DNA from: Pseudomonadota bacterium
GTDB lineage: Bacteria; Bdellovibrionota_B; Oligoflexia; Oligoflexales; JAPPIL01
NCBI GenBank assembly: GCA_028877195.1
Contig: JAPPIL010000157.1
Span: 1 to 12,067 of the forward strand
Reading direction: 5' to 3'
DNA: 12,067 nt
Shown: piece after piece, positions 1-6,515 of the stretch
Position numbering within the stretch: the first letter of the stretch is position 1
Layout: each line of letters begins with the position of its first letter
Made by a program: the position numbers and the translations under genes
Notes under the pieces: model-generated
What the model saw: only the letters and a program-made list of their open reading frames with translations
Databases searched by the model: none
What the model was told of the DNA's origin: nothing

Positions 1-422
1 GCACTGACTAGCGCAGGGATAGATGCTGCAGGAAAATGCAAGATGCTAATCTTTTCATTTAAATTACGTAAAGCGACAGGGCTATTGAATACAGGCACAT
101 CAACATGGTCAAGGATATGAGTTGCCGTCAAGTATTGAAGGTCAAACGGCGGGTCTTTACGCATGTGCACCGCAGCAAAGTAATTTAAGGGACGTATCTC
201 TGATGCAGGGTCAATACAAATAGAGCGGAAGTCTGCGTCCGTAAAGGTGATAGCACGACACTCGCAGACTGGACAGCTCGCAGCAGTTGCTACCGTTAAT
301 GCTCGTATGCTCGTGAACCATACCTTGCTACCATCGGCGTGGAGAGCGTAGGCAAGTTTAACACTGCTATTTAACTCCAAAGTTTGTGTGTCTATCGGGT
401 CAATGACAAACAAGTGTTTCAT
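1..422 (-). CDS. gshB: Glutathione synthetase, N-terminal part (cut by window edge)
   Basis: Second enzyme of glutathione synthesis (gamma-glutamylcysteine + glycine + ATP), cytosolic. I translated this frame by hand: it reads MKHLFVIDPIDT at the start and is open for 140 codons to the left edge. It shows the family's N-terminal hallmarks: the V-x-D-P-I strand near residues 6-10, then HMRKDPPFD (residues 86-94), an Ala-Thr-His-Ile-Leu helix, and NSPVALRNLNEK (113-124), matching the GshB 'MRKDPPFD ... N.P..LR..NEK' pattern. The ATP-grasp half lies outside the window. The ATG at 420-422 has no strong Shine-Dalgarno sequence, and the leader may be very short. The gene is divergent from pgk across 45 bp. 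A glutaredoxin gene about 8 kb away fits a working glutathione system. Family assignment is confident; whether the gene is intact cannot be seen. Confidence 0.9.
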   Translation of the reverse strand, partial: MKHLFVIDPIDTQTLELNSSVKLAYALHADGSKVWFTSIRALTVATAASCPVCECRAITFTDADFRSICIDPASEIRPLNYFAAVHMRKDPPFDLQYLTATHILDHVDVPVFNSPVALRNLNEKISILHFPAASIPALVS

Positions 423-467
423 AGATTTGCTAAACTCACTATACTTGCGAAACACTGGAGGGTAAGC
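423..467. promoter_or_regulatory. Short divergent promoter region between gshB and pgk
   Basis: Only 45 bp separate the two start codons. The + strand carries TATACT at 440-445, a good -10 for pgk. The - strand carries TATAGT at 443-438, a good -10 for gshB. The two form a self-complementary ACTATACT/AGTATAGT core, so they would compete for polymerase. No good -35 hexamer is visible for either. A strong ribosome binding site, GGAGGG at 457-462, lies 5 nt before the pgk ATG. Promoter activity is inferred from these matches alone. Confidence 0.45.
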
Positions 468-1658
468 ATGCCTATCAACAATGTCAATACACTAGACAAG
501 CTGCAACTTGATGGTAAACGCGTGATTATGCGCGTTGATTTTAACGTGCCGTTGCAGAACGGGAAGATAACGGACGACACTCGTATCAAGGCTGCCCTAC
601 CAACGATTGAATATATCCTTGCCCGTGCACGCCAACTTGTCCTTGCTTCGCATCTCGGTCGCCCTGATGGTGTTGTGTCTGACCTCTCGCTTGAACCTGT
701 GGCAGCGCATTTATCAGAACTGTTACAGCAGAATGTGTCGCTGTTGAACGATTATCATCACAACTCTGTCTTCAAGCTTGCCACGCAAATGCCAGAAGAA
801 AAACTCATTGTGCTTGAGAACTTACGCTTCTACAAAGAAGAGAAGAGCAATGATCGTGATTTTGCTGGCAATCTGGCAAACGGTTTCGACATCTATGTCG
901 GTGAAGCTTTTGGCACTTTGCACCGTGCGCATGCTTCGGTTGTCGGTGCGCCACAGTTTTTCTCACCATCACAGCGTGGGGTCGGTTTCCTTGTCGCAGG
1001 TGAGTTGCTCGCCCTAGAAAAAATAACTGCTGCTGCCAAACCGCCTTTTCTGCTTATTATTGGTGGCGCTAAAGTGCGGGACAAAATTACCGTTATCCTT
1101 AACCTCCTCAAGCATTGCCACCAAGTGCTTGTCGGTGGCAGCATGGCCTACGCCTTTCTTCAACATGCAGGCTACGAAGTCAGCAAGTCGCGTGTTGATG
1201 TGCAGTCTGAACATGTTGAAGCGATTATCAGAACCGCAGCCGAACGCAAGGTAGAGATAATATTGCCAAGCGACCATGTTGCGGCCCAGCAACTAGCGGC
1301 GGATGCCACCCCAATACATGTAGATAGCCCGTCCTTGCCCGTTGACAGCATCGGGCTGGACATCGGTAGCAAGACTAGCGCTCAATACAGCCGCATAATT
1401 GCGAAGGCTCGCACTATTTTTTGGAACGCACCACTCGGCAAGTTTGAGTGGGACAGCTATGCGCAAGGCACACGGGTCGTGGCAACTGCTATCGCTGCCA
1501 ACAGAGACGCTTACCGAGTCGTCGGCGGCGGCGATTCGTTAGCAGCACTCAAAAAGTTCAATATAGACGGTTTTGACCATATTTCAACAGGTGGTGGTGC
1601 AGCACTGCAGTATTTGGCTGGCGAACCGATGGCTGGGCTTAAAGCTTTAAAGGGTTAA
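468..1658 (+). CDS. pgk: Phosphoglycerate kinase
   Basis: Cytosolic glycolytic enzyme converting 1,3-bisphosphoglycerate + ADP to 3-phosphoglycerate + ATP. The frame is open further upstream (to 384), but ATG 468 is chosen because GGAGGG sits 5 nt before it and the 396-residue product then has normal family length. Visible motifs: RVDFNVP (22-28) and SHLGRP (61-66) of the substrate domain, LENLRF (116-121), AFGTLHRAHAS (147-157), nucleotide-domain GGAKVRDKI (199-207), GGSMAYAFL (223-231), GGGDS (353-357) and STGGGA (373-378). Two small departures from the usual pattern: the Asp of 'DAFGT' is Glu146, and 'WNGP.G.FE' reads WNAPLGKFE (319-327), with Ala for the Gly. Neither removes a known catalytic residue. 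It is followed by tpiA after 2 nt, so the pair is almost certainly one operon. No gap gene adjoins it. Confidence 0.97.
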   Translation: MPINNVNTLDKLQLDGKRVIMRVDFNVPLQNGKITDDTRIKAALPTIEYILARARQLVLASHLGRPDGVVSDLSLEPVAAHLSELLQQNVSLLNDYHHNSVFKLATQMPEEKLIVLENLRFYKEEKSNDRDFAGNLANGFDIYVGEAFGTLHRAHASVVGAPQFFSPSQRGVGFLVAGELLALEKITAAAKPPFLLIIGGAKVRDKITVILNLLKHCHQVLVGGSMAYAFLQHAGYEVSKSRVDVQSEHVEAIIRTAAERKVEIILPSDHVAAQQLAADATPIHVDSPSLPVDSIGLDIGSKTSAQYSRIIAKARTIFWNAPLGKFEWDSYAQGTRVVATAIAANRDAYRVVGGGDSLAALKKFNIDGFDHISTGGGAALQYLAGEPMAGLKALKG

Positions 1659-1660
1659 TT

Positions 1661-2374
1661 GTGGGTGCAGGGCAGCAAAAAATTATCATCGCTAATTGGA
1701 AGATGAATAAGCCTGACGGCGCGCTGGAGGAATTTTTCCAAACTCTTGACCAAGAGCAAACCGAGTTAGTTGATCTGTATCTTGCACCTGCGTTCACCAT
1801 GTTACCTACTGTGTGTGCAGCAGCAAACATGCGCAAATTCAAAGTATTAGCACAAAATGTCCATCATCAGTTACAGGGTGCTTATACTGGCGAGGTCTCT
1901 AGTCTTATGTTGCGAGAGCTTGGGGTCGCAGGTGCGATTATCGGACATAGTGAGCGCCGAATTCATTGCCATGAAGATGACGAGTTGATCAATGCCAAGC
2001 TGCAAACCTGCATACAACAAGGATTGACACCTGTATTGTGTGTGGGGGAGACGGCAGCGCAGCGTGCAGATTTCCGTGCGGTCTTGCGGCAGCAAACGAC
2101 GTTGTCTGGTGTGGACATCAGCAAGGTGGTTTTTGCCTATGAGCCAGTTTGGGCGATAGGCACAGGCGACACCGCCAGCGATGAACATATCCATGCGGTG
2201 CATGCGTATCTTCGCTCTATCACGGCAACAACTGCCCGCATTCTTTACGGCGGTAGTGTAAATGCAAACAATGCCCGTTCATTGTTAAACATCGCTGGTG
2301 TAGACGGGCTTCTTGTCGGTGGCGCTTCGCTGGTAGCGGCTTCATTGCTTGCTATTTGCCGTGCTACCCCGTAA
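1661..2374 (+). CDS. tpiA: Triosephosphate isomerase
   Basis: Interconverts dihydroxyacetone phosphate and glyceraldehyde 3-phosphate; a TIM-barrel enzyme of the cytosol. The start is GTG 1661, with AGGG at 1651-1654 six nt upstream inside the end of pgk, giving 237 residues, slightly under the usual 245-255. Catalytic residues are all visible: Lys14 in NWKMN, His96 in GHSERR and Glu161 in YEPVWAIGTG. Loop 6 (WAIGTG), the phosphate-binding YGGSVN (196-201) and GGAS (220-223), and the QN...GAYTGEVS segment (65-80) are also present. Tight spacing to pgk indicates co-transcription and probably coupled translation. A PilZ gene follows 67 nt on in the same direction. Confidence 0.97.
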   Translation: MGAGQQKIIIANWKMNKPDGALEEFFQTLDQEQTELVDLYLAPAFTMLPTVCAAANMRKFKVLAQNVHHQLQGAYTGEVSSLMLRELGVAGAIIGHSERRIHCHEDDELINAKLQTCIQQGLTPVLCVGETAAQRADFRAVLRQQTTLSGVDISKVVFAYEPVWAIGTGDTASDEHIHAVHAYLRSITATTARILYGGSVNANNARSLLNIAGVDGLLVGGASLVAASLLAICRATP

Positions 2375-2441
2375 AGACTTGCGCTTTAAATTAAAAAAAA
2401 CAAAACTTAACCGATACACCCTATGCGAAACTGTTCGGGTA

Positions 2442-2972
2442 ATGAAAATGGTGAATGTAAATCGTGATAACAGAAGGTTTAGCAGAGTTACGGTTGATAA
2501 TAGTCTGCGGGTTGAGATGAACTCGGTGGGTTCAGACATCAAGTATATGATGGAAACAAAGGACATTTCAGACACGGGGTTCTTTTTGGATTTTGAGCAT
2601 CCTGGTCGTTTCCCCTTTACACCGATGAGCATCATGGAGATATGGCTAGAGTTGGAAGCGGAGAATAAAATCTTTTTCAACGGCAAGATGACCCGCGTGG
2701 TGTTTCCCGATGCAAACACTCGTCCTGGTATTGCGATTAGAATTGTTCAGATAGATAGTGGCGCGGAAACTACATTGCGTGAATTTATCAAAAAGACGGT
2801 GCTATCAAACGAAGCACAACAGAGCTCCGCTACAGCCAACATTGCTGCGGCTGATTCAGTGGGTAATGCTAGCGCTCAAGAAACAGCCAAACCTAAACAA
2901 ACGCGCAAGAAAGCCAGCCGCAAGAAGTCTGTCAGCAAAAAAGCCAGTCGCAAGAAGACGAATGCAGCGTAA
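2442..2972 (+). CDS. PilZ-domain protein with histone H1-like basic tail
   Basis: Probable cyclic-di-GMP receptor. With ATG 2442 it is 176 residues; the frame is open back into tpiA, and ATG 2448 is an alternative. No strong ribosome binding site decides between them. The PilZ signature is present: RRFSR (11-15, the RxxxR arginines) and DISDTGFF (41-48, the D/NxSxxG motif), followed by beta strands ending in RPGIAIRIV (94-102) and the REFIKK helix. This resembles the Myxococcus-type short PilZ family (TIGR02266-like), from memory. Residues from about 122 form an Ala/Ser/Gln linker, and 150-176 a Lys/Arg/Ser/Ala tail containing KKASRKK twice, like H1-like DNA-binding tails of AlgP or histone-like proteins. 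Position behind pgk-tpiA suggests a shared transcript. What it regulates is unknown. Confidence 0.75.
   Translation: MKMVNVNRDNRRFSRVTVDNSLRVEMNSVGSDIKYMMETKDISDTGFFLDFEHPGRFPFTPMSIMEIWLELEAENKIFFNGKMTRVVFPDANTRPGIAIRIVQIDSGAETTLREFIKKTVLSNEAQQSSATANIAAADSVGNASAQETAKPKQTRKKASRKKSVSKKASRKKTNAA
2907..2957 (+). repeat. Two 21-bp repeats encoding KKASRKK in the PilZ tail
   Basis: Positions 2907-2927 and 2937-2957 match at 19 of 21 bases, with a 30-bp period. Both encode Lys-Lys-Ala-Ser-Arg-Lys-Lys, separated by Ser-Val-Ser. They make up most of the basic tail and could change copy number in frame. Confidence 0.75.
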
Positions 2973-2975
2973 GCG

Positions 2976-2988
2976 TGGGCGCAGCCCA
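2976..2988 (+). other. Small GC hairpin after the PilZ gene
   Basis: TGGGC-gca-GCCCA forms a perfect 5-bp stem starting 3 nt after the stop codon. It has no U-run, so it is not a standard intrinsic terminator as it stands. The IS-like repeat begins 12 bp downstream, and an original U-tract could have been displaced. It may mark the end of the pgk-tpiA-PilZ transcript. Confidence 0.3.
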
Positions 2989-3000
2989 ACTGGTGTTGCC

Positions 3001-3049
3001 GGCTTTGTTGCATAAGTCATGCCTATTTTCTTATACGAGAGAGCGTTAG
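3001..3049 (+). repeat. Solo IS-end-like repeat, copy 1
   Basis: The 39 bases from GGCTTTGTTGCATAAGT match those at 12013-12051 at 36 of 39 positions, and weaker similarity runs on for about 10 bases. The first bases resemble the terminal inverted repeat of IS903-type IS5-family elements (GGCTTTGTTGAATAA from memory). Here no transposase and no opposite-facing end follow, so it looks like a remnant or a short non-autonomous repeat. Each copy also holds an imperfect inverted repeat (GCATAAG with CTTATAC here, TTTATGC in copy 2), 7 bp with one wobble pair. The downstream part (3050-3182) has the short inverted repeat TGCTA-cc-TAGCA at 3094-3105 and no gene. Confidence 0.6.
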
Positions 3050-3182
3050 TCGCCCTACAAGCGCCAGACTTCATGCACTCCGATCGATATATTTGCTACC
3101 TAGCAGATACAAAAGCATTGCGCTATTCGAGCAAGGGATATAAGTAGCATTCCAGTTTCTAAAATAAGCAGAGAGAGGGATA

Positions 3183-3632
3183 ATGAAGATAATTAAGATA
3201 GCTGTTCTACTCACCATGTGCGTGTCCCTATCACTCCCAGCGGCACTCTCTCCCACGAGGTTCAAGCACCTTGCCAGCAGCATCAAAAGCTTAAGCGCTT
3301 CAGATTTCGCCGCCATCAAAAAGCTAACAGGCAGGGAGTTTGCAGCGATTAAAGAGCTAACGACATCAGAATTTGAACGCATCGAACAAATAAACAAGTC
3401 AAACCTTTTTTCAGCGTGGGAACTTACCGCCCTCTATAAGATAAACATCGTGCACCTTGAGGCAGTTGATCTTGTTACTAAAGAACAGTTTGAAACACTC
3501 ACAGCGTTGGAAACTTGGGAGTTTGACACCCTCAAGCGCCTCAACAACTTGGAGTTTAAAGCGCTCAAAGAGCTAAACGAAGATAAAACCGACCGTATTG
3601 AAGCGCTGCTTTATACAATTCTCTACAACTAA
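3183..3632 (+). CDS. Secreted protein built of 11-residue repeats
   Basis: Not a family I recognise. The 149-residue product starts at ATG 3183 with GAGAGGGA just upstream. Residues 1-21 are a typical Sec signal peptide (MKIIKI, then a hydrophobic stretch, cut near PAALS). The rest is almost entirely an 11-residue repeat with consensus T/N-x-x-E-F-x-x-I/L-K-x-L: 38-48, 49-59, 60-70, then two degenerate units 71-92, a 6-residue interruption (93-98), and 99-109, 110-120, 121-131 and 132-142. A possible first unit is 27-37. Eleven-residue periodicity is typical of right-handed coiled coils or stacked helical pairs. There is no cysteine in the mature part. It probably acts in the periplasm or outside the cell as a binding or structural protein; this is inference. 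It is convergent with the HAD gene. Confidence 0.7.
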   Translation: MKIIKIAVLLTMCVSLSLPAALSPTRFKHLASSIKSLSASDFAAIKKLTGREFAAIKELTTSEFERIEQINKSNLFSAWELTALYKINIVHLEAVDLVTKEQFETLTALETWEFDTLKRLNNLEFKALKELNEDKTDRIEALLYTILYN

Positions 3633-3698
3633 AGATAAGCGCTAGTCTTTAAGGTGTTTTTTGCCGTTGGATGGCAGGCAAGAAGCCACTGTTAAATG

Positions 3699-4244
3699 TT
3701 AAAGCACATAAGACTCTTTGCTGATGCTCTGTGCTTTCCTAGCCAAGCGCTTGCTGGCGTTGACCACCACCGCAGTATGGGCATAACGCCAAACATAGAG
3801 GTCGTCCCTACTGTTGCCGAAATACACATAACCATGCTTGCCGAATAGCTTGATCAACAAATCACCCTTTGCCTTGTGGCGCAGGTTAACCCGTCCATCC
3901 GAAGCATAACACTCATCAAATAACTCTGATAGATGGTCTGCAACTTGCCTCGCCATCTTCGCATCAGTAGCAGTTACGAGATAGATTGGGTTGCCGTTGT
4001 GTTTGATTTTTTGTAGCTCGGCCAACACCTTCGCATTGAACGGTAAGCTAGACACTTGTAACTCATAGTTTGAGAATAATTTGTGCTTGAAGTGCGCTAA
4101 TCCACGCAAAAACCACGGCACAAAGTAAAACGCATGGAAGTAGCGTTGCCGAGCGAATTTACCCATTGCGGTAATAGTCGTATCGGTATGGATCAAAGTG
4201 CCATCAAGATCAACACAGATCGGAATGTCGTTACGGAACTTCAT
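3699..4244 (-). CDS. HAD-superfamily phosphatase, standalone relative of UbiA-fused HAD domains
   Basis: Predicted cytosolic haloacid dehalogenase-type hydrolase, 181 residues. HAD motifs: DLDGT (12-16, nucleophile Asp12 and acid Asp14), motif II Thr91 in LVTATDA, motif III Lys126 in HKAKGD, and motif IV FGNSRDDL (142-149), with Asn144 where GDxxxD enzymes have the first Asp and Asp148 at the end. The layout (LPFN segment, ASDGRVNL, then YFGNSRDDLYVW) recalls the HAD domain often fused to a UbiA-type prenyltransferase. Here the frame stops with no membrane part, and the stretch to 3633 holds no continuation. Its ATG lies 3 nt after the azurin stop, with only a weak AGTAGAG site, so translation is probably coupled to azurin. 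The substrate is unknown. The cap region (about 25-65) is rich in aromatic and basic residues. Confidence 0.8.
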   Translation of the reverse strand: MKFRNDIPICVDLDGTLIHTDTTITAMGKFARQRYFHAFYFVPWFLRGLAHFKHKLFSNYELQVSSLPFNAKVLAELQKIKHNGNPIYLVTATDAKMARQVADHLSELFDECYASDGRVNLRHKAKGDLLIKLFGKHGYVYFGNSRDDLYVWRYAHTAVVVNASKRLARKAQSISKESYVL

Positions 4245-4247
4245 GCT

Positions 4248-4808
4248 CTACTTGATGATGATAAATTCGCCTGTCATCAAACCCACATGCCCCGGAAAAG
4301 TGCAGAAATAATTGTAGCTCTCTTGGGCTTGCAAACCAGCAAGGCTAAATTCAACCGTCGTCTTTTCACCACCACCGATCATCGTCGTCTTCGCAATGAT
4401 TCGCTTGTCATCAGGCAACAGATACCCGTTCTTCAATCCCGCGCTAACACCCGCGGCAACCACAGCCGTCTTATCCGCAGCTTTGGTAAGCACCCAGTTA
4501 TGCCCCATCGCTGCTTTCGGCAACTTGCCCGTATGATGCAAGACCAATCGCACCCTCTGACAAGTAGCGGCAACAGTGAGTTTCTTCTTGTCAAACTGCA
4601 TCATATCATTGCTATTGATCCGCAACTCACAGACCTTGCCAGCCGATTTAGTCGTTTTAGCTGGCTTGTTTGTCTGCGCGGCACCAGCAGAAGGTTTAGA
4701 TGTTTCGCTTTGCTTTGCTGCGGCGGGCTTATTGGCATGTGCTGATGTAGCCAACACAAAAGTAACAACCACACCGATGGTCGCTTTGCTCATAATGCGA
4801 ACAGTCAT
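4248..4808 (-). CDS. azu: Azurin (blue copper protein) with N-terminal linker
   Basis: Periplasmic type-1 copper protein carrying single electrons between respiratory or peroxidase partners. Start ATG 4808 is supported by GAGGG six nt upstream. Residues 1-25 form a signal peptide (cut after TSAHA). Residues 26-58 are a Lys/Pro/Ala/Thr/Ser linker absent from classic azurins. The cupredoxin domain is complete: Cys60 and Cys83 for the conserved disulfide, MQFD (70-73), GKLPKAAMGHNWVL (94-107), IGGGEKT (144-150) and FCTFPGHVGLM (168-178). Copper ligands are His103, Cys169 and His174, with Gly102 carbonyl and Met178 as axial ligands, all present. The domain is about 128 residues, the normal length. 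It lies 33 nt after the decarboxylase gene and 3 nt before the HAD gene, so it is part of the same - strand cluster. Its electron partners are not visible here. Confidence 0.93.
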   Translation of the reverse strand: MTVRIMSKATIGVVVTFVLATSAHANKPAAAKQSETSKPSAGAAQTNKPAKTTKSAGKVCELRINSNDMMQFDKKKLTVAATCQRVRLVLHHTGKLPKAAMGHNWVLTKAADKTAVVAAGVSAGLKNGYLLPDDKRIIAKTTMIGGGEKTTVEFSLAGLQAQESYNYFCTFPGHVGLMTGEFIIIK

Positions 4809-4841
4809 AACCTTCCCTCACACCATCATCTAAAACAATTA

Positions 4842-6434
4842 TCAGCGATAGTCGTAAAGATCACAACCACTATCTGCAAGCAATGACGCAGCAATTTCAA
4901 CCTGCTCATCAAGCACCTCTCGGAGATGCGAAAGTGTCGTCAACGGATTAGCGATAACCACCCTAAAAACTACAACAGGCTCTTGATGTCCCTGTAGTGC
5001 AAGTGTCGTGCGTGAGACAAACGATTCACCAGCACTGCGTTGCCGCCGTTGCATGTCGGTAGTCAAACGATTGATTGCTCTTTGGGCCGCAAGTGTTAGC
5101 GGATAACGCGGTTGCGGATGATAGCGATAAGTCAAGATATTCAAGGTCGGGGCAGTGATAAGTTCAAAGTGTTGCGACGCAATGATTAACTCCGCAAACT
5201 GTTTAGCCGTAGCTATCGTGGAGTTGATCAACAACTCAAAACTGCGCTGCCCAAGAATATGCAAAGTAGAATGGACAAGCAGTGCAATGCCTGCCCGTGA
5301 ACCTTCAAGCGTATGGCGGCCAAGGTCGCGTGAACCTGTGCGAATGATGTAATTTGCTTGCTGACAGATATAGTCAAGGGAAGTCGGATTTTTACACAGC
5401 AGCACTCCCGCCCCAATCGGCGTGTAAAGTTGTTTGTGAGCATCGATGACCACCGAGTCGGCAGCGGCGATACCAGCTAACAATTGGCGATGACGGACTG
5501 AAAACAGCGCTGCACCTCCCCATGCCGCGTCAACATGGAAATGACAGCCATTGTCGTTTGCGATCGCAGCCATCGCATTGAGGTCGTCAACACCACCAGT
5601 TTCGGTTGTTCCCGCAATGCCAATCAAAGCAACAATCGCCACCCTCTGTGCCCGCAAAGCCTTGATCTTTGCCCGCAAATCCTTGCTACAGATGCTATCA
5701 TGCCGATCTGTTGCCACGCTGATTAGCATTTTACGACCGATGCCCAGTATATCAGCGGCTTTAGCGAGTGAGTAGTGGCCGCGCTGCGACACCAGCATCG
5801 CTAAATCACGATAGCCGTAATGCCGCAATGCAGCCGTTACTCCGTCCACATGCACGCCCGCAAAACCATCGCGACTAGCGAGCAGCTTGTTTCTTGCGAC
5901 CCAAAGTGCGGTGATGTTGGCAATCGTGCCGCCCGAACAAAAAACGCCAATAGCTTGCTGGCGACTATGCAAATACTGGCGATAAAAACTTTCATCACGT
6001 TGGTAAACAAGATGGTGCAACATACCAACTACTTGGCGCTCAAGTGGTGTAAATGATTTGGAAGTTTCCGTCTTAACGAGATTTTGATTGAGTGCGGTCA
6101 TAATCTTTGCCAACGGCAACACGAAGGACGGCAAGACTGACACCATGTGCCCGATAAACTTTGGCGACGAGATATTTACCGCATGAGCAACCACTTGCTG
6201 CTGCAGAAAATCAGCCTGCTCTGATACCTGTGTCGGAGCATCAGGGATGCGATAAGACTGGAAATACTGCTCTAATTCCTGCGGTCTTGAGTCGGCGGCA
6301 ACGCTTATTTTGCTTAAGAATTCATGCAGATTGGCAACGACATCAGCCTCGATGCGTTGCAGTTTTGTATCAACAGCACAGGAAAATATTTTGCGTAAAT
6401 GCTCAAGGTCAACCAATTCTTGGTTTGCTTGCAC
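4842..6434 (-). CDS. panP: Pyridoxal-dependent decarboxylase, PanP-type (putative aspartate 1-decarboxylase)
   Basis: Group II PLP decarboxylase. The closest family I recall is the PanP type (TIGR03799), which makes beta-alanine from aspartate for pantothenate and CoA in bacteria lacking PanD. Evidence: the N-terminal SSPKFIGHM (91-99 counted from 6440), NQNLVKTETSKSFTPLERQV, and FCSGGTIANITALWVARN (167-184) blocks; the cofactor-stacking His222 in GHYS; HVDAAWGG (302-309) with the pyridine-binding Asp304; and DAHKQLYTPIGAG (333-345) with Schiff-base Lys336. The frame is open to a GTG at 6440, but GTG 6434 is preferred because GAGG lies 5 nt before it; the product is then 530 residues, the family's usual size. 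It is followed by azurin after 33 nt. The exact substrate (aspartate, glutamate or other) is inferred, not shown. Confidence 0.8.
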   Translation of the reverse strand: MQANQELVDLEHLRKIFSCAVDTKLQRIEADVVANLHEFLSKISVAADSRPQELEQYFQSYRIPDAPTQVSEQADFLQQQVVAHAVNISSPKFIGHMVSVLPSFVLPLAKIMTALNQNLVKTETSKSFTPLERQVVGMLHHLVYQRDESFYRQYLHSRQQAIGVFCSGGTIANITALWVARNKLLASRDGFAGVHVDGVTAALRHYGYRDLAMLVSQRGHYSLAKAADILGIGRKMLISVATDRHDSICSKDLRAKIKALRAQRVAIVALIGIAGTTETGGVDDLNAMAAIANDNGCHFHVDAAWGGAALFSVRHRQLLAGIAAADSVVIDAHKQLYTPIGAGVLLCKNPTSLDYICQQANYIIRTGSRDLGRHTLEGSRAGIALLVHSTLHILGQRSFELLINSTIATAKQFAELIIASQHFELITAPTLNILTYRYHPQPRYPLTLAAQRAINRLTTDMQRRQRSAGESFVSRTTLALQGHQEPVVVFRVVIANPLTTLSHLREVLDEQVEIAASLLADSGCDLYDYR

Positions 6435-6515
6435 GAACACCTCGCTGCGGTCGATGAATCTGACATTCGTCTAATGCCAGACTTTTGGCAAACAAACAAG
6501 TTTTTCAGTAGTTGT

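Noticed and set aside
319..327. PGK residues 319-327: Ala in place of Gly in the WNGP motif as evidence of a dead enzyme
   Set aside because: Residue positions, not bases. All substrate and nucleotide motifs are otherwise intact, so a conservative change does not imply loss of activity.
3633..3664. Intrinsic terminator after the 11-residue-repeat gene
   Set aside because: AAAGA pairs with TCTTT around a poor inner stem before a short T-run, which is too weak. The nearby TTGCC/GGCAA pair (3661-3681) has its U-run on the wrong side.
4134..4745. 203-codon + strand frame opposite azurin and HAD
   Set aside because: It overlaps two well-identified genes across their junction and has no recognisable domain or ribosome binding site.
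5913..5921. AAGTGCGGT, identical to the Haemophilus DNA uptake core
   Set aside because: Single copy inside the decarboxylase gene; other places only approximate it, so it is probably chance.
6475..6490. TGCCA-6-TGGCA inverted repeat as a terminator between the unknown exported protein and the decarboxylase
   Set aside because: Stem of only 5 bp with no U-run on the transcribed side; at most an operator.
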